A stretch of 64,000 nucleotides of DNA from Stenopsyche tienmushanensis (taxonomy: Eukaryota > Arthropoda > Insecta > Trichoptera > Stenopsychidae): positions 310,001 to 374,000 of the forward strand of contig WACJ01000402.1 of NCBI GenBank assembly GCA_008973525.1, read 5' to 3'. The notes beneath the pieces are model-generated. The model had not been told where the DNA came from. It did no database searches and was given only the letters and a program-made list of their open reading frames with translations. Of this stretch, positions 1 to 9,580 are shown piece after piece. Every line of letters begins with the position of its first letter. Position 1 is the stretch's first letter. The position numbers and the translations under genes are program-made.

Positions 1-44
1 TAGCATCGTTGATAAGTAATCGCTTATTGTATGCGGAAATGAGT

Positions 45-126
45 GAATCGGAGACAGAGACGGATGTTTTGCGTCTCATCATACACTCGTATATCGATGG
101 AAAGGTCGTGCTGTAAAGGTACCCTT
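45..126 (+). repeat. Interspersed repeat A, copy 1
   Basis: This 82-base block recurs in the same orientation and at the same length at 59,881-59,962. The two copies differ mainly by C/T transitions. Both read from GAATCGGAGACAGAGACGG to a shared GTCGTGCTGTAAAGGTACCC, and the match extends loosely upstream (about 30 onward here). One frame is open in both copies and ends at the same TAA in CTGTAAAGG, but the residue changes do not look constrained. I read it as a fragment of an unclassified dispersed element and see no terminal repeats or target duplication around it. Confidence 0.7.
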
Positions 127-1214
127 ACACGTATTGCGATTTATAGCGCTTCATTTTCTATGTCATGCTTCAATTTCTAATACTATATTATTATTTATTC
201 AAATCTTTATTTCAAACATGACATTTACGATCTCTATTAACTCACTAATTAAAGAGTTGATGTGATTAGCGACAATTTACGAGCCAAAACTTAAAAGTCC
301 AAATTCCTTCTTTGTTTGATTTACTTGGAAAAGATGCTCTTTAGCTGTTGATTTTCACAATAATCATCCTGAATTAGTTAATAATTCGACCATTTTTTTC
401 TGGAAGTATGGTTACAGCATTCCAAAAGATATAATGGTGGTGAATGAAGCATACAACGCAGAAGATAGCTGCAAAAAATTGAAATCGATCTTCGATATTG
501 ACTGTATAAAACCTACAATAATCGTTCAAGATGTGGTTTAGATCAATTTAGTTCTTGTGCAATTCAATATCAGAAGAACAAACTGAAAGATGATGAGGCA
601 AACAAGATAAATCATTAACAAAGCCAATATATTTTTTGCTTTTTTTTTGATATCTTCTAAAATGATCGAACACTGTATTGCTTACATTGTACAAAACTGT
701 TACTTAATGTTTATATTTATTTTGGCATTAAAAGAATTAGCAAGTCACGAACATTTCGACAACAAGTTTTAAAGCAACTATGTGTCACCTCGCAATATTT
801 TGTAAAGATCCAATATTGGCAAATAGAAACTTTTGGTAAATAAAGGTAGAAATTATCACGAAACGTATTTGATAATCGATAAACGCATAAATAAATATGT
901 AAGCATTGATATGAAATGTCGCAGCAAGAATATCTTTACATATTTTGATGTAGTGTCAATATGCGATGAGATAATAAACCGAAACTAATTAAAATTAGTT
1001 CTATTGTGTTTTTGGACTTTGAAATAAGTCCTCATATCCAATTGTTCAGGTTAATAACTAGGAGAAGATGGATTATAAAAATAAAGAGCAAATATAGCAA
1101 TCTCGTATGTTTATCCGACAAGGAATAATATACGATCCGTTGCAATTGTATCACAATGAAAGATGATCTGATATCAGCGGAAGTAGAGAATCAGCAGTTG
1201 TTTACGTTCAGTTG
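127..1214. other. AT-rich stretch without a recognised gene
   Basis: Mostly AT-rich sequence with poly-T and poly-A runs. The only item of note is a plus-strand frame without an upstream ATG, open from about 340 to the TAG at 538-540. It is preceded by a possible splice acceptor (CTCTTTAG) and reads partly as FFWKYGYSIPKDIMVVNEAY. It is too short to separate from chance. Confidence 0.4.
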
Positions 1215-1345
1215 TTGAAGATGATGGCTCCAGAACTGGTCGAGTTTTCCGCGCGGCTGCTCTGCTCGGACTGTTACCGGTTCCGTTACTGGTCCCGCCC
1301 AACCCCGAGGCCCATCCGTCAAGCCCGACCGTGAATCACCGCACA
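1215..1345. other. GC-rich island in AT-rich surroundings
   Basis: A sharp GC-rich patch inside AT-rich flanks. It holds a 37-codon plus-strand frame starting ATGATGGCTCCAG at 1221 and ending in TGA at 1332-1334, and it is also open on the minus strand. The frame is rich in Arg, Pro and Cys and matches no family I recognise. It could be a short exon, a regulatory island or part of a degraded repeat. Confidence 0.25.
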
Positions 1346-3448
1346 AACTAATTAAGACAAATTAAGGACTTCAATGCATCGATTTTTCAGGATCAACTTT
1401 AATGGCAGTATCGTTTGAGCGCCAATTAAACACCATGATTCACTTTTATTTAACACGAATATACACGCGCTCGACGGTAGACCGATTTACTTGAAGGTGT
1501 TTGTCGAAGAACTGGTTGTTCGATCAGTAGCACTGCAATAATTAATGTAGTAACTAGACGATAGCGTGATGTGGTTTTCTTATCACCGGCCGTCATTCCG
1601 CATTACCGGTGTTCCAACTATGAACTGCTACAAATTTTGCGACAACAGGAAGGAAACCCGATAAGACACAACTATTATTTATTTACATCGCATAGCGGTA
1701 AAACAAAAATTTTCCTATTTCGATAACAGCAATACAGCATGTTATCATAGCAAAAATGTCGGAAAACGCAATCAAATCTCCATGATTCGAGCCAGATTTT
1801 CAACGATCCAATTCCCTATCCCTCATCCATACAGCTCTTGTCATCGTCCAAATTTAAAATTTCGACGATCACTCTCCGTTTGTCCACGGGACACTCTCGT
1901 CATCGACGACCCCAAGCTTTCTCCGCGCTTATCAACTGCATAATATCATCGCATTAACATTTCCAACTCGAAGAATCGCCCATTTTCACATCCGGTTCTT
2001 TTTGCGCCCGATCGATTATCAAAAACGTGTTTTCCCCAAACGCAGATAGAATAATCGACGCGACATTTGGGTCACTGAACCTAAACACGCAGTTGGACAA
2101 AAGTTCGACCGGCAGACCCAAAGCGCCAATTATCTAGCAAAAACGTGGTTTAAATAACTGTACTCGGGCGGATTTATAGTTCCACAACAGTAATGATATA
2201 TCAATGGTGGTTGGGCACGCTGGAATAGTTTTGTAATGCCAGGCTTCGTGGCGTGCCCGGACGGAGTGCAGTTGATAATTGCGATCTGCTTGGTTCTAAG
2301 GATGAGAAGACTTTCTCTGATGTCGAATTTCGAGTGCAAAATGGATGAATTGGAAAGTCTTCGAAAGTGAAAATCGACATTATTCAACGGATCTATTAGG
2401 AGTACCGGAAAAAATCGACGGTCAGGTTCATTGTCAGTCTTTGAGCGGCAAATCGACGGTTTTGTTGTGTTAGGAAATGGCTGTTTGCATTCTAATGTTG
2501 ACATTTTTATTAAAACAGATATTCTTAAAGCAGCATATAGTGTTGCATACTTGACAAATTTCGAAAGAAAACACTAGACGTATTTGCGGCAAACAATGTT
2601 TGGGATGTTATTGTTGATGCTGTTAGCAAAAGATCGTGCGCAACAAGAGTGGAGTGTACCGGAAGACGTCAGTTATAAAAAATGTACCCTCAAAAAGACC
2701 ATGTCTTTTCATACGTACCCTATCCTTCTGATACACAAGTATTGCCTCTTCTGTTGTTGAAGATTTACAAAGTATTTTAAAAAGCATCAATATCCTATCA
2801 ACTAGTAATACAAGATGCACACAAAGCAAGTAATCAAACGAGGACAGTAAGCAAGTGATATTAAGCTAGCAATCTATTCACTCTAACTTTGTATAAACTG
2901 AACTAGCTTCGTTTTAAAGCTAGTTTATAGCTTAGAAACGAATTCAAAGGTTATTGGCTTGCTAGCTTACTAGAGTTTGCTTGCTATCCAAGCATGAAAA
3001 TTAGCCTCATGCGCACTGGACTTAAAATACAGATATATATGTAATTGACTACCCAATCCTGTACTAGATTATTGATTGAAGCATGATTGTAATCACTCGC
3101 AATGCAATGCGCCTAGAACAAATTTCAAGTTAAAAAATGATAATATCCAATCTAAAAGCCTGGGACATGTTCCTAAATCATACTATTTTCTTTGTCGCTG
3201 TTTTTTTTAGACAAGACATGAATGTTAAACTAATATGTCTCATATATATATAACTCATATGTATAACTCATAACTTAATGGTAGCAGATCTGTCTACGCT
3301 AGGACGATCACATAGAAAAAAACGCCAATCATGTGGACCTGGACAATATGATAAAGAAGACGCAGAACAGAAGTAAATGCAATTTTTTGATGGCATAAAT
3401 GTAAATAAAACAAATTATATATGAGCTTTTATGTTATTAACTTCTACG
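1346..3448. other. No recognised gene; one unassigned 124-codon frame
   Basis: No transposon or gene family is recognisable. The longest frame is on the minus strand at 2130-2504 (124 codons from ATG). It has no visible domain, signal peptide or repeat and is within the range expected by chance. Around 2850-3000 the motif AGCTAGC/AAGCTAG recurs in imperfect inverted arrangements. Confidence 0.4.
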
Positions 3449-3500
3449 GGAGTACTGACGGAGACCCTGCGTCCCCCTCTCCACTATTCAGAAAGATCAC
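3449..3500 (+). repeat. Short dispersed repeat, shared with 62.05 kb
   Basis: The segment running from GAGTACTGACGGA to CACTATTCAGAAAGATCACT matches the reverse strand of 62,049-62,101, which has GAGTACTTACGGA and CACTATTCAGAAAGAGCACT at a similar spacing. No ends or target duplications were recognised. It is probably an old fragment of one repeat family. Confidence 0.4.
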
Positions 3501-3890
3501 TCTTGGTGATTATGAAATATGGAGTACTGATTATGAAAATAAAATTTGATGATTTGCACACACTGTTCAACATATATTAGACAGACGTTGCATTAAAAAT
3601 ATAGTCACTATAACTTAACAAATTTCTAGCGTGCCTATTGAAACTTTTGAAAAAAATTGCTGAAAATATGAGAGCATGACTTATAAACTCTTCTTGTCGT
3701 ATTATTTGTCTTGTTATAATTTAATTAAAACTACGTCATAAATTAAATATTTTTCAAGTGCATGTCTCAAAGAAGCTTTCGGAGAAAATAGGTGGCTTAA
3801 AGCCAAAACAAACTCAAAGGGAAGAAGACTAGGGGAAATTAAGTTGTCGCTAAAAAAAACTGGAATGAATCTCTACGTCCTTCATATATA

Positions 3891-4198
3891 CGAGGGTAGA
3901 ATTCCGTGACCGGTAGGAAAACTCGGAAAACACGTCAACGGAAAATTCACGTAGCGTGTGGCAGCCGAGCATGGCGCCCGAGGAAAAGCCTCATGTCGCC
4001 TCACAAAAAATCTACGATTTGTATTACAACCATAAACAGTGGGTGTAGGAAACGACATGGAAAACGCGGTACACTTTACCGAACGTACATACATAATACA
4101 TGAGAATTTAAAACGCGGTCTTTAATCCATCAGCGCCGGTGCACAATGAGTTAACGACGGGGGCGGCGTTCCGGCACTCGCAGACACGAAGACCCTCG
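3891..4198. mobile_element. Candidate mariner-type MITE (TA-flanked, short TIR)
   Basis: The left end reads TA|CGAGGGTAGAATTCC and the right end reads ACCCTCG|TA, giving an exact 7-bp terminal inverted repeat flanked by TA on both sides. The same TA|CGAGGGTAG start occurs on the mariner copy at 24,549. Beyond 7 bp the ends match only with gaps. Frames inside are short and overlapping and I do not take them as genes. The size (308 bp) fits a mariner deletion derivative, but so short a repeat could be coincidence. Confidence 0.4.
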
Positions 4199-4200
4199 TA

Positions 4201-5121
4201 TTCACTTTAATAAAGATATTTCAGGGCGGAATTAAATAAAATACCTTACGACTCCAAAGAAAAACATTCTCGCAATTCTTTCGAACGTGTACAGGCCAAA
4301 AAATACAAATAAATCGGTCGTATATCACGTAAATATTATGGAGATTTCTAAGAACGTATACGCTATGTAGATATTTAATATCCCGTACGATTTTCCGGCG
4401 GAGGAACGCCGGATAGTAAATAAAATATTTATTTATCACACAGAGCGAGAATCCAGAAAGCAAACCGAATCGTCGCTATTTATACATCCACGAAATAGGA
4501 TTCTCGGAATATGAAGTCATTAGGAAGAAAATATGGTGGACAAAAAAAAATATTTATACGGCGACCATTTTCCGAGAAAAGTGCTGCTGAGACGTCAGGG
4601 ACGCCCGACTACTTTAGTGTGAGCAAAAACATGGAATTTATCGCATTGTTTTGCTCTTCAACATATGGAAATCATAAGATTGAATCAACCCTAGCGATAA
4701 ATTCAGGACGCATATCATCAAAATCTAAATTGAAAGATTAAATAACGCAATTTGCATGAATCATTAAATAAAAGAGGATCTTAATTGGGCGATTTAGCCC
4801 TTTGATGAGTATGCCCGCACACGATGCACAATGTCATATGTTATTCATTCAAAATATGATTATTTACGATCGATTTTGTCACGTTTCAATAAAAAAAAAG
4901 GTTAAGTTTGGCAAATTCTCAAAGGAAGTATACCGATCGAAACCAGTCACTCATCGAATGCTAAATATATTTAAACGAAGATTTTTGAACTTTCAAACGA
5001 AAGCATCCCCTTAAAAAATCAACAACGTGCTTCAAATAAGTCCACATACGCGTGTATGATGTGGCTATACATATATGAAGTACGGCTAACGTTTTTAACA
5101 CTTCGCTCTTATAGTCAAAAT
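4201..5121. other. No recognised gene
   Basis: Only short frames with no recognisable content. A 20-bp string, CTTTGATGAGTATGCCCGCA (4800-4819), is repeated exactly on the opposite strand at 21,172-21,191, which suggests an undefined dispersed repeat. Confidence 0.4.
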
Positions 5122-5184
5122 TCGGCTCGTATGGTCTCCAGATCTGACACCACTGGATTTATTTGTCTTGAGACGTGCAAAATA
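5122..5184 (+). pseudogene. DDE_3/SETMAR-like transposase scrap
   Basis: The plus strand encodes RLVWSPDLTPLDLFVLRRAK followed by a stop. SPDLTPLD is the block around the third catalytic acidic residue in a common insect Tc1/mariner-superfamily transposase (the consensus continues FFLWG). Only about 20 codons remain, and the foldback MITE starts directly after. The same family is seen on the minus strand at 40.07-40.23 kb. The identification rests on one short motif. Confidence 0.5.
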
Positions 5185-5185
5185 A

Positions 5186-5372
5186 GGCCCGATCCACACT
5201 ATGGTGCCGGTAACGTTGCGGTCTTGGTCCGGGCAAATATTCTCATACAAGAAACGGAATTGGAACCATCCGATAGTGTGAATACTCTGATTGTTTCTTG
5301 TGTAAGAATATTTGATCGGACCGGGATCCTAGCGAGATCGTACCGTCAACGGCACCATAGTGTGGATTGGCC
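5186..5372. mobile_element. Foldback MITE, copy 1
   Basis: The left end starts GGCCCGATCCACACTATGG and the reverse complement of the right end starts GGCCAATCCACACTATGG. The arms keep matching inward through a block like CAAATATTCTCATACAAGAA, so most of this 187-bp unit can fold on itself around a short centre. A second copy in opposite orientation lies at 9,410-9,580. Flanking bases are ATAA on the left and TTAA on the right, so the target duplication is short or diverged. There is no coding capacity. The superfamily is not assigned. Confidence 0.8.
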
Positions 5373-5578
5373 TTAATTATATTATATACGAATAATAATA
5401 TTACAACCACAGATTAAAAAGTTATGACAATTCAAAGGTGAAAAATTGTATATTTATAACAATATTCAAAAAATATGTTTTCTCTAAGACGGTCTTAATC
5501 TCATGTCCTTGTACATTTGCGAGGCATCATCTTGCATTTCCTTCCAGCTAATTGTAAGCTCGCATATTTCTGATCGTG

Positions 5579-6208
5579 TCATTTATTTCCGAGATTGTCT
5601 TCAAGAGACATGCTTAAAAAAAACTTGGCAAAATATTTAGGAGGATGTTTGGATAAAAACTTTCGAGTGGTGTTCTCATTCAACGCGTCAACATTGCTAC
5701 TTTGCTTTCCGTACGATAAACATGTGACTCTTATCTCAAAAACGATATATTTGGCGATGGGGCATGGATTCTTCTTCGCGGAGACGTCAAAACCGACTGG
5801 TCTGGTCCTGGTTTTCATCTCCGTATTGCCTTCATCTCTCTGCACCATCGTCCCTGATAAATTGCCGTCTGCTAAAAGCAATGATTCATACTTAGACACC
5901 ACCATAAACGACAATGAACCCTCGATACTACTATGGATTTGTAGCAATGCCGTTATTTTTTCTTCTAATTTAAGAATTTTGGCAAGCGTTCCGCTTGTAC
6001 GCATACATGTTAATGAAAATATTGGATCCGATCCAAACAGTATTTCCATTTTTATCAGCAATTCAACGCATTGGGTCATCATCCCCGAATGGAAATTCAA
6101 GTCCTGAATGTGTTCATACATAAATTTAATGGATTTCGAGCGCAATTTTACACAGCCGGACCGTTTTCCTCCGCAAATCCGGTTAATCGCCGGCCCGGTT
6201 TTGTTCAT
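5579..6208 (-). CDS. Unidentified 209-codon frame, possibly a decayed gene
   Basis: This is the longest ATG-initiated frame in the window. I do not recognise the protein. It is basic at the N-terminus, has an apparent amphipathic stretch around residues 45-75 (KILKLEEKITALLQIHSS), and shows no signal peptide or membrane segment. In the same frame upstream, an ATG at 6302-6304 in good Kozak context begins MAPKNKKANKMGVGEGRR and is separated by two TGA codons (6233-6235 and 6218-6220). At the 3' end the stop overlaps the ATG of a 32-codon frame (5484-5582) reading MTRSEICELTISWKEMQDDA. A continuous protein-like signal broken by stops and a frame change suggests a processed or decaying gene, or exons with unrecognised introns. 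The antisense frame (5595-6107) is treated as a shadow. Confidence 0.35.
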   Translation of the reverse strand: MNKTGPAINRICGGKRSGCVKLRSKSIKFMYEHIQDLNFHSGMMTQCVELLIKMEILFGSDPIFSLTCMRTSGTLAKILKLEEKITALLQIHSSIEGSLSFMVVSKYESLLLADGNLSGTMVQRDEGNTEMKTRTRPVGFDVSAKKNPCPIAKYIVFEIRVTCLSYGKQSSNVDALNENTTRKFLSKHPPKYFAKFFLSMSLEDNLGNK

Positions 6209-6304
6209 TAGCGACGCTCATTGTCCGACGGTTCAATCCGACCTAAGGACACGCCGACCTTCGCCGACTCCCATTTTATTTGCTTTTTTGTTCTTCGGAG
6301 CCAT

Positions 6305-6838
6305 TCTTCAGGTTTGCCCCGGCACAACAATACCCCTAATCAGATCTCTCTCTCGAATGAGTCGTTATCGGGATTCCTTAATGGCCCCAATGGCATATCA
6401 CGATTCGACAATGGGCGCAAATTTCCAATTCTTGATACACATATGACTTGAAATTTCTCCACGATGAATCGCTATCATTTGTTGTTCAGATTCACGTGCG
6501 CAACGCGTTCAATCAGGCTTATCTGTGTTTTGAGTTTGGCGAATTGAAAACGCGATAAGCGCGACGTTCATTTTAACGACGGTCATTCGAGGAAATCTCG
6601 GGATTTCGCTTGCATTGAGACGTCAATTGGCGAATCCCAGAATGTACGAACTTTGATATAAATTGGAAATTGAGTTCTTCCATCTGTCTTAGAGCGTTGC
6701 ACCCGGATCTACATACAGTCAGACGATCATTTTGCTTTTATTTTATAGCATACGTATTTTATACTTACGGCATAGTCCACCGAAGACCGAACGCTTGGCA
6801 AGTACATAACAAGTCGATGGTTGGTGTTTTTTAGATAT
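6305..6838. other. No recognised gene
   Basis: Moderate-GC sequence continuing upstream of the 5.6-6.3 kb frame. No family was recognised on either strand. Confidence 0.4.
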
Positions 6839-6872
6839 ACCATTTTGTGGATTTTCTTCACCATTTTAGGCG
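6839..6872 (-). pseudogene. Tiny mariner transposase relic
   Basis: Read on the minus strand this gives PKMVKKIHKMV, the residues at the start of the mariner helix-turn-helix block also seen at 19.7, 24.9 and 46.6 kb. The DNA CCATTTTGTGGATTTTCTTC is nearly identical to those copies. The following AT-rich sequence up to about 6910 also resembles the terminal region of the 24.5 kb copy. No more of the protein survives. Confidence 0.5.
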
Positions 6873-9079
6873 AGTTTAATTATTAATATAATTATTTTTA
6901 AACAAATATCGACTACTTACGATGCATGGTGGTTGAGGCTACGATAGACGTGGCTTAAGTTTTAGCTTGTTGCAAACATTTAGGGACCTACTGGTGCTTT
7001 TTTTTTTAAGTTATGACCCCAATCCCAATGACACAACAGCACACAATGACAGATATGGTCATTGTCAATTTCGGTTGTGGAGTCAAAAAATATTTACATT
7101 CGGACAACACCGAAAAATGAGTTGTTTGGAAGATGGGATTGTTCTAATAGTTCCAAGTATAACAATGGTGATAATTGTTATCCTGTTTGGTCACGAATTC
7201 TCAAAAATGCTAATGGAAAAATTGATGAAACGTGCCAAAAACAATTCGTTTAATTTGGAGCAAATTTAACAAGGGACGCTCTACGAATTGTTCTGAGAAA
7301 ACGACATTTTCTGCATCGTTGTTTATTATTGGAGGTCATGCATGAATCTTCTCTGTCCATTTTTGTTGACACTGCGCTGATGCAATCTGTTTGATGATTG
7401 ATGTACCGGCTCGACTCTTTCAATTCAAATTGCTATCGTATCTTAAATATTTTCCCTTATTTCTCTTGTCAATCCTCGGGGAAGCGTTTGTATGTTCGAT
7501 CGATCGGAACGTCGCGGCGATGGGATGGAAATGGCATTTGATCGAATCAAATTTTTCTCGGATTTTGAAGCAAGATCAATGCTCTCGTCGGGCGCGTTTT
7601 TTGCCGAATTGGTGCTCACCAGTTTCGGTTGGTTTTTTGGGTGTTTTTTTTTTGCATCATCTCATATCCCTCTTACTTCCTAGTATCTGTTCAGCGATTT
7701 CGTTCCAGCTGGTTTCACAGCAGCCAAGGTCGATTCTTTGTCGAGCCGCGAGGTCTACAATCCGTTTTCTTATTTTTACTCTCCCTTCTGTCGCATTTTA
7801 TGCTCATGCATTCGAAACACCAACAAAGAACTGCAGGCGCTTTGGTCAACGATCTCTGGAGCAATGATATATGAATAGCTCAACGGACAGTGAAGGTCGT
7901 TGAGCTATTTTTGCACCGTTCTTGGTTTCAGTCGTACGCTCCGTTTGCGTTCCGCTGGATCTTCCAGTGCCAAACAAATGTGATGCAATTATTCAGAGCT
8001 GGAGCGGTCGGTCGATCTCGAATTTGAAGAATCGCAATGTCTGCACTTTTTGTCCGATTTAATTGTCGATGGTAATAACGAATTATACACCTGCCGCATG
8101 ATGTCATGGTGACGTACGTGCTTTATGCTGGAGAATTGAATCATGCAGTTGGTGTACTTATCAATTCAACATGGGTATTCATGAAGCCTACGTGGAAAAC
8201 GGAAGCATCCATAGTTGAACCAACACCGACATATTACCTAGTAATTTTCTGTTATATCACGAATGCATTTCGTTTCAAGGACATAGCATGGAAGAGTGCG
8301 TGTCGAATTTGCCATATGGTGTCAAAAGCGTCCTTCAACTCGCGTACTACGATCCCATCGATCTGCGCAGGGCAACGTACTCAACTACATTTTCGCCTCG
8401 AGGGTTTGCTGACCTCCCAATTCCTCCCCATCAACCTCCCCGGATGTGGGCGCTCAACCGCCCCCTATTGCTGTATGAAACGCTCCTCTTAAGTGATAAG
8501 GGTAAATACAATATTTACGCGATACACGTAGCATCATACAATATGCACAACTTCCAAAAACACATTGAACTGTTTATTTGGCGCATTAAATCTGCCGTAA
8601 ATAATTTACGTCGGTAAAGCATCTGACCTTCAATCGGCGCAATTGTTTCGTCATTATTTTACTTACATGCAAAATTAAGCGGAATAAATGCTTCAAATAC
8701 ATTGCCATTACGAAAACAGCGTATTGTGGATCGTTTGATGGCGGTCATTGCCCATTTGATTACTGCTACGTATTCCGAAGCTCTGATGAAAATATCGTCC
8801 AATGCTAGACGTCTAAATTTAACGATAATCAATCGATAATATAAGTTTGAAGCACTTACAATGAACGATTTTGCTAATTAACCCATTTAGCAAATAAATA
8901 TCTATCCAATCATATATTAGGGAGTTACATTTAAACGGTCAGAATTCGTGAACTTTGATAAAAGATAATTTTTTCAATCGATAACTTCAATTAGCTCCAA
9001 TATCCTTTTGCTAATAAGAAACTATATTACTTAATATATATTTATTTAAGTCGCATCAAGATCCGGAACAACGCAACTT
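6873..9079. other. No recognised gene; a few chance-length frames
   Basis: Contains overlapping plus-strand frames of up to 158 codons (7391-7867, hydrophobic and Cys/Phe-rich) and 128 codons (8106-8492). Neither shows a recognisable domain. The 7391 frame has hydrophobic patches, but they arise from T-rich sequence. Confidence 0.4.
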
Positions 9080-9205
9080 TAGCCACGTCTACTTAAACCC
9101 TAGCCATCTTGTATCGAAAGTGGACGACGTCTATTTAACAATAGTTAACATAAACTACTTGTAGACAAAAAAACTGCTTTGCATTTTTAATGCCGGTATG
9201 TGCAA
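9080..9205 (+). repeat. Interspersed repeat B, copy 1
   Basis: One of four copies, with others at 14,531-14,665 (+), 23,131-23,199 (-) and 60,261-60,395 (+). Shared landmarks in order are TAGCCAYGTSTAY, a second CCTAGCCATYTTGTATCGA, a GTAGATGAYG block, AACTACTTGTAGACA, and a tail like TGCCGGTATGTGCAA. No coding frame is conserved. There is no clear terminal inverted repeat or poly-A tail, so the class is not assigned. Confidence 0.75.
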
Positions 9206-9409
9206 TGAAAGCTTAGTGGACTGCAACATTTCTGATTTCCTGCATATTAACCACAAGCGAATAAAATCAAATATATAGGAAGACACAAAATATAAAACAC
9301 CAATTTAGACAATATTGCTATTTTCCAGCACTTCATTCCAAAGTTCAATATGCCAACGCTGACGTTCTTTGTTTTGTGATTCTGAATTAGTGCAAAATGG
9401 CCACATTGA

Positions 9410-9580
9410 GGCCCGATCCACACTATGGTGTCGTTGACGGTTCGATCTCGCTCCGATCAAATATTCTTACACAAGAAACAATCAGAGTATTCACACTATC
9501 GGATCGTTCCAATCCCGTTTTTTGTATGAGAATATTTGACCGGACCGAACCGTTACCGGCACCGTAGTGTGGATCGGGCC
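9410..9580. mobile_element. Foldback MITE, copy 2 (inverted relative to copy 1)
   Basis: The left end is GGCCCGATCCACACTATGG and the right end is CACCGTAGTGTGGATCGGGCC. It aligns along its length to the reverse complement of 5,186-5,372, including the inner ACACAAGAAACAATCAGAG block, but is slightly shorter (171 bp) because of a central deletion. Flanks are TTGA on the left and TAAC on the right. High similarity to copy 1 implies either recent activity or a young source family. Confidence 0.8.

Noticed and set aside
5056..5376. 106-codon plus-strand frame across the foldback MITE
   Set aside because: Its second half is the non-coding MITE; the genuine coding scrap (SPDLTPLD) is in a different frame.
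5595..6107. 170-codon plus-strand frame
   Set aside because: It lies entirely opposite the 209-codon minus-strand frame, has less protein-like content, and is most simply a shadow of it.
7391..7867. 158-codon hydrophobic plus-strand frame
   Set aside because: Hydrophobicity comes from T-rich DNA. No ordered membrane topology or motif is visible, and other frames are open in the same place.
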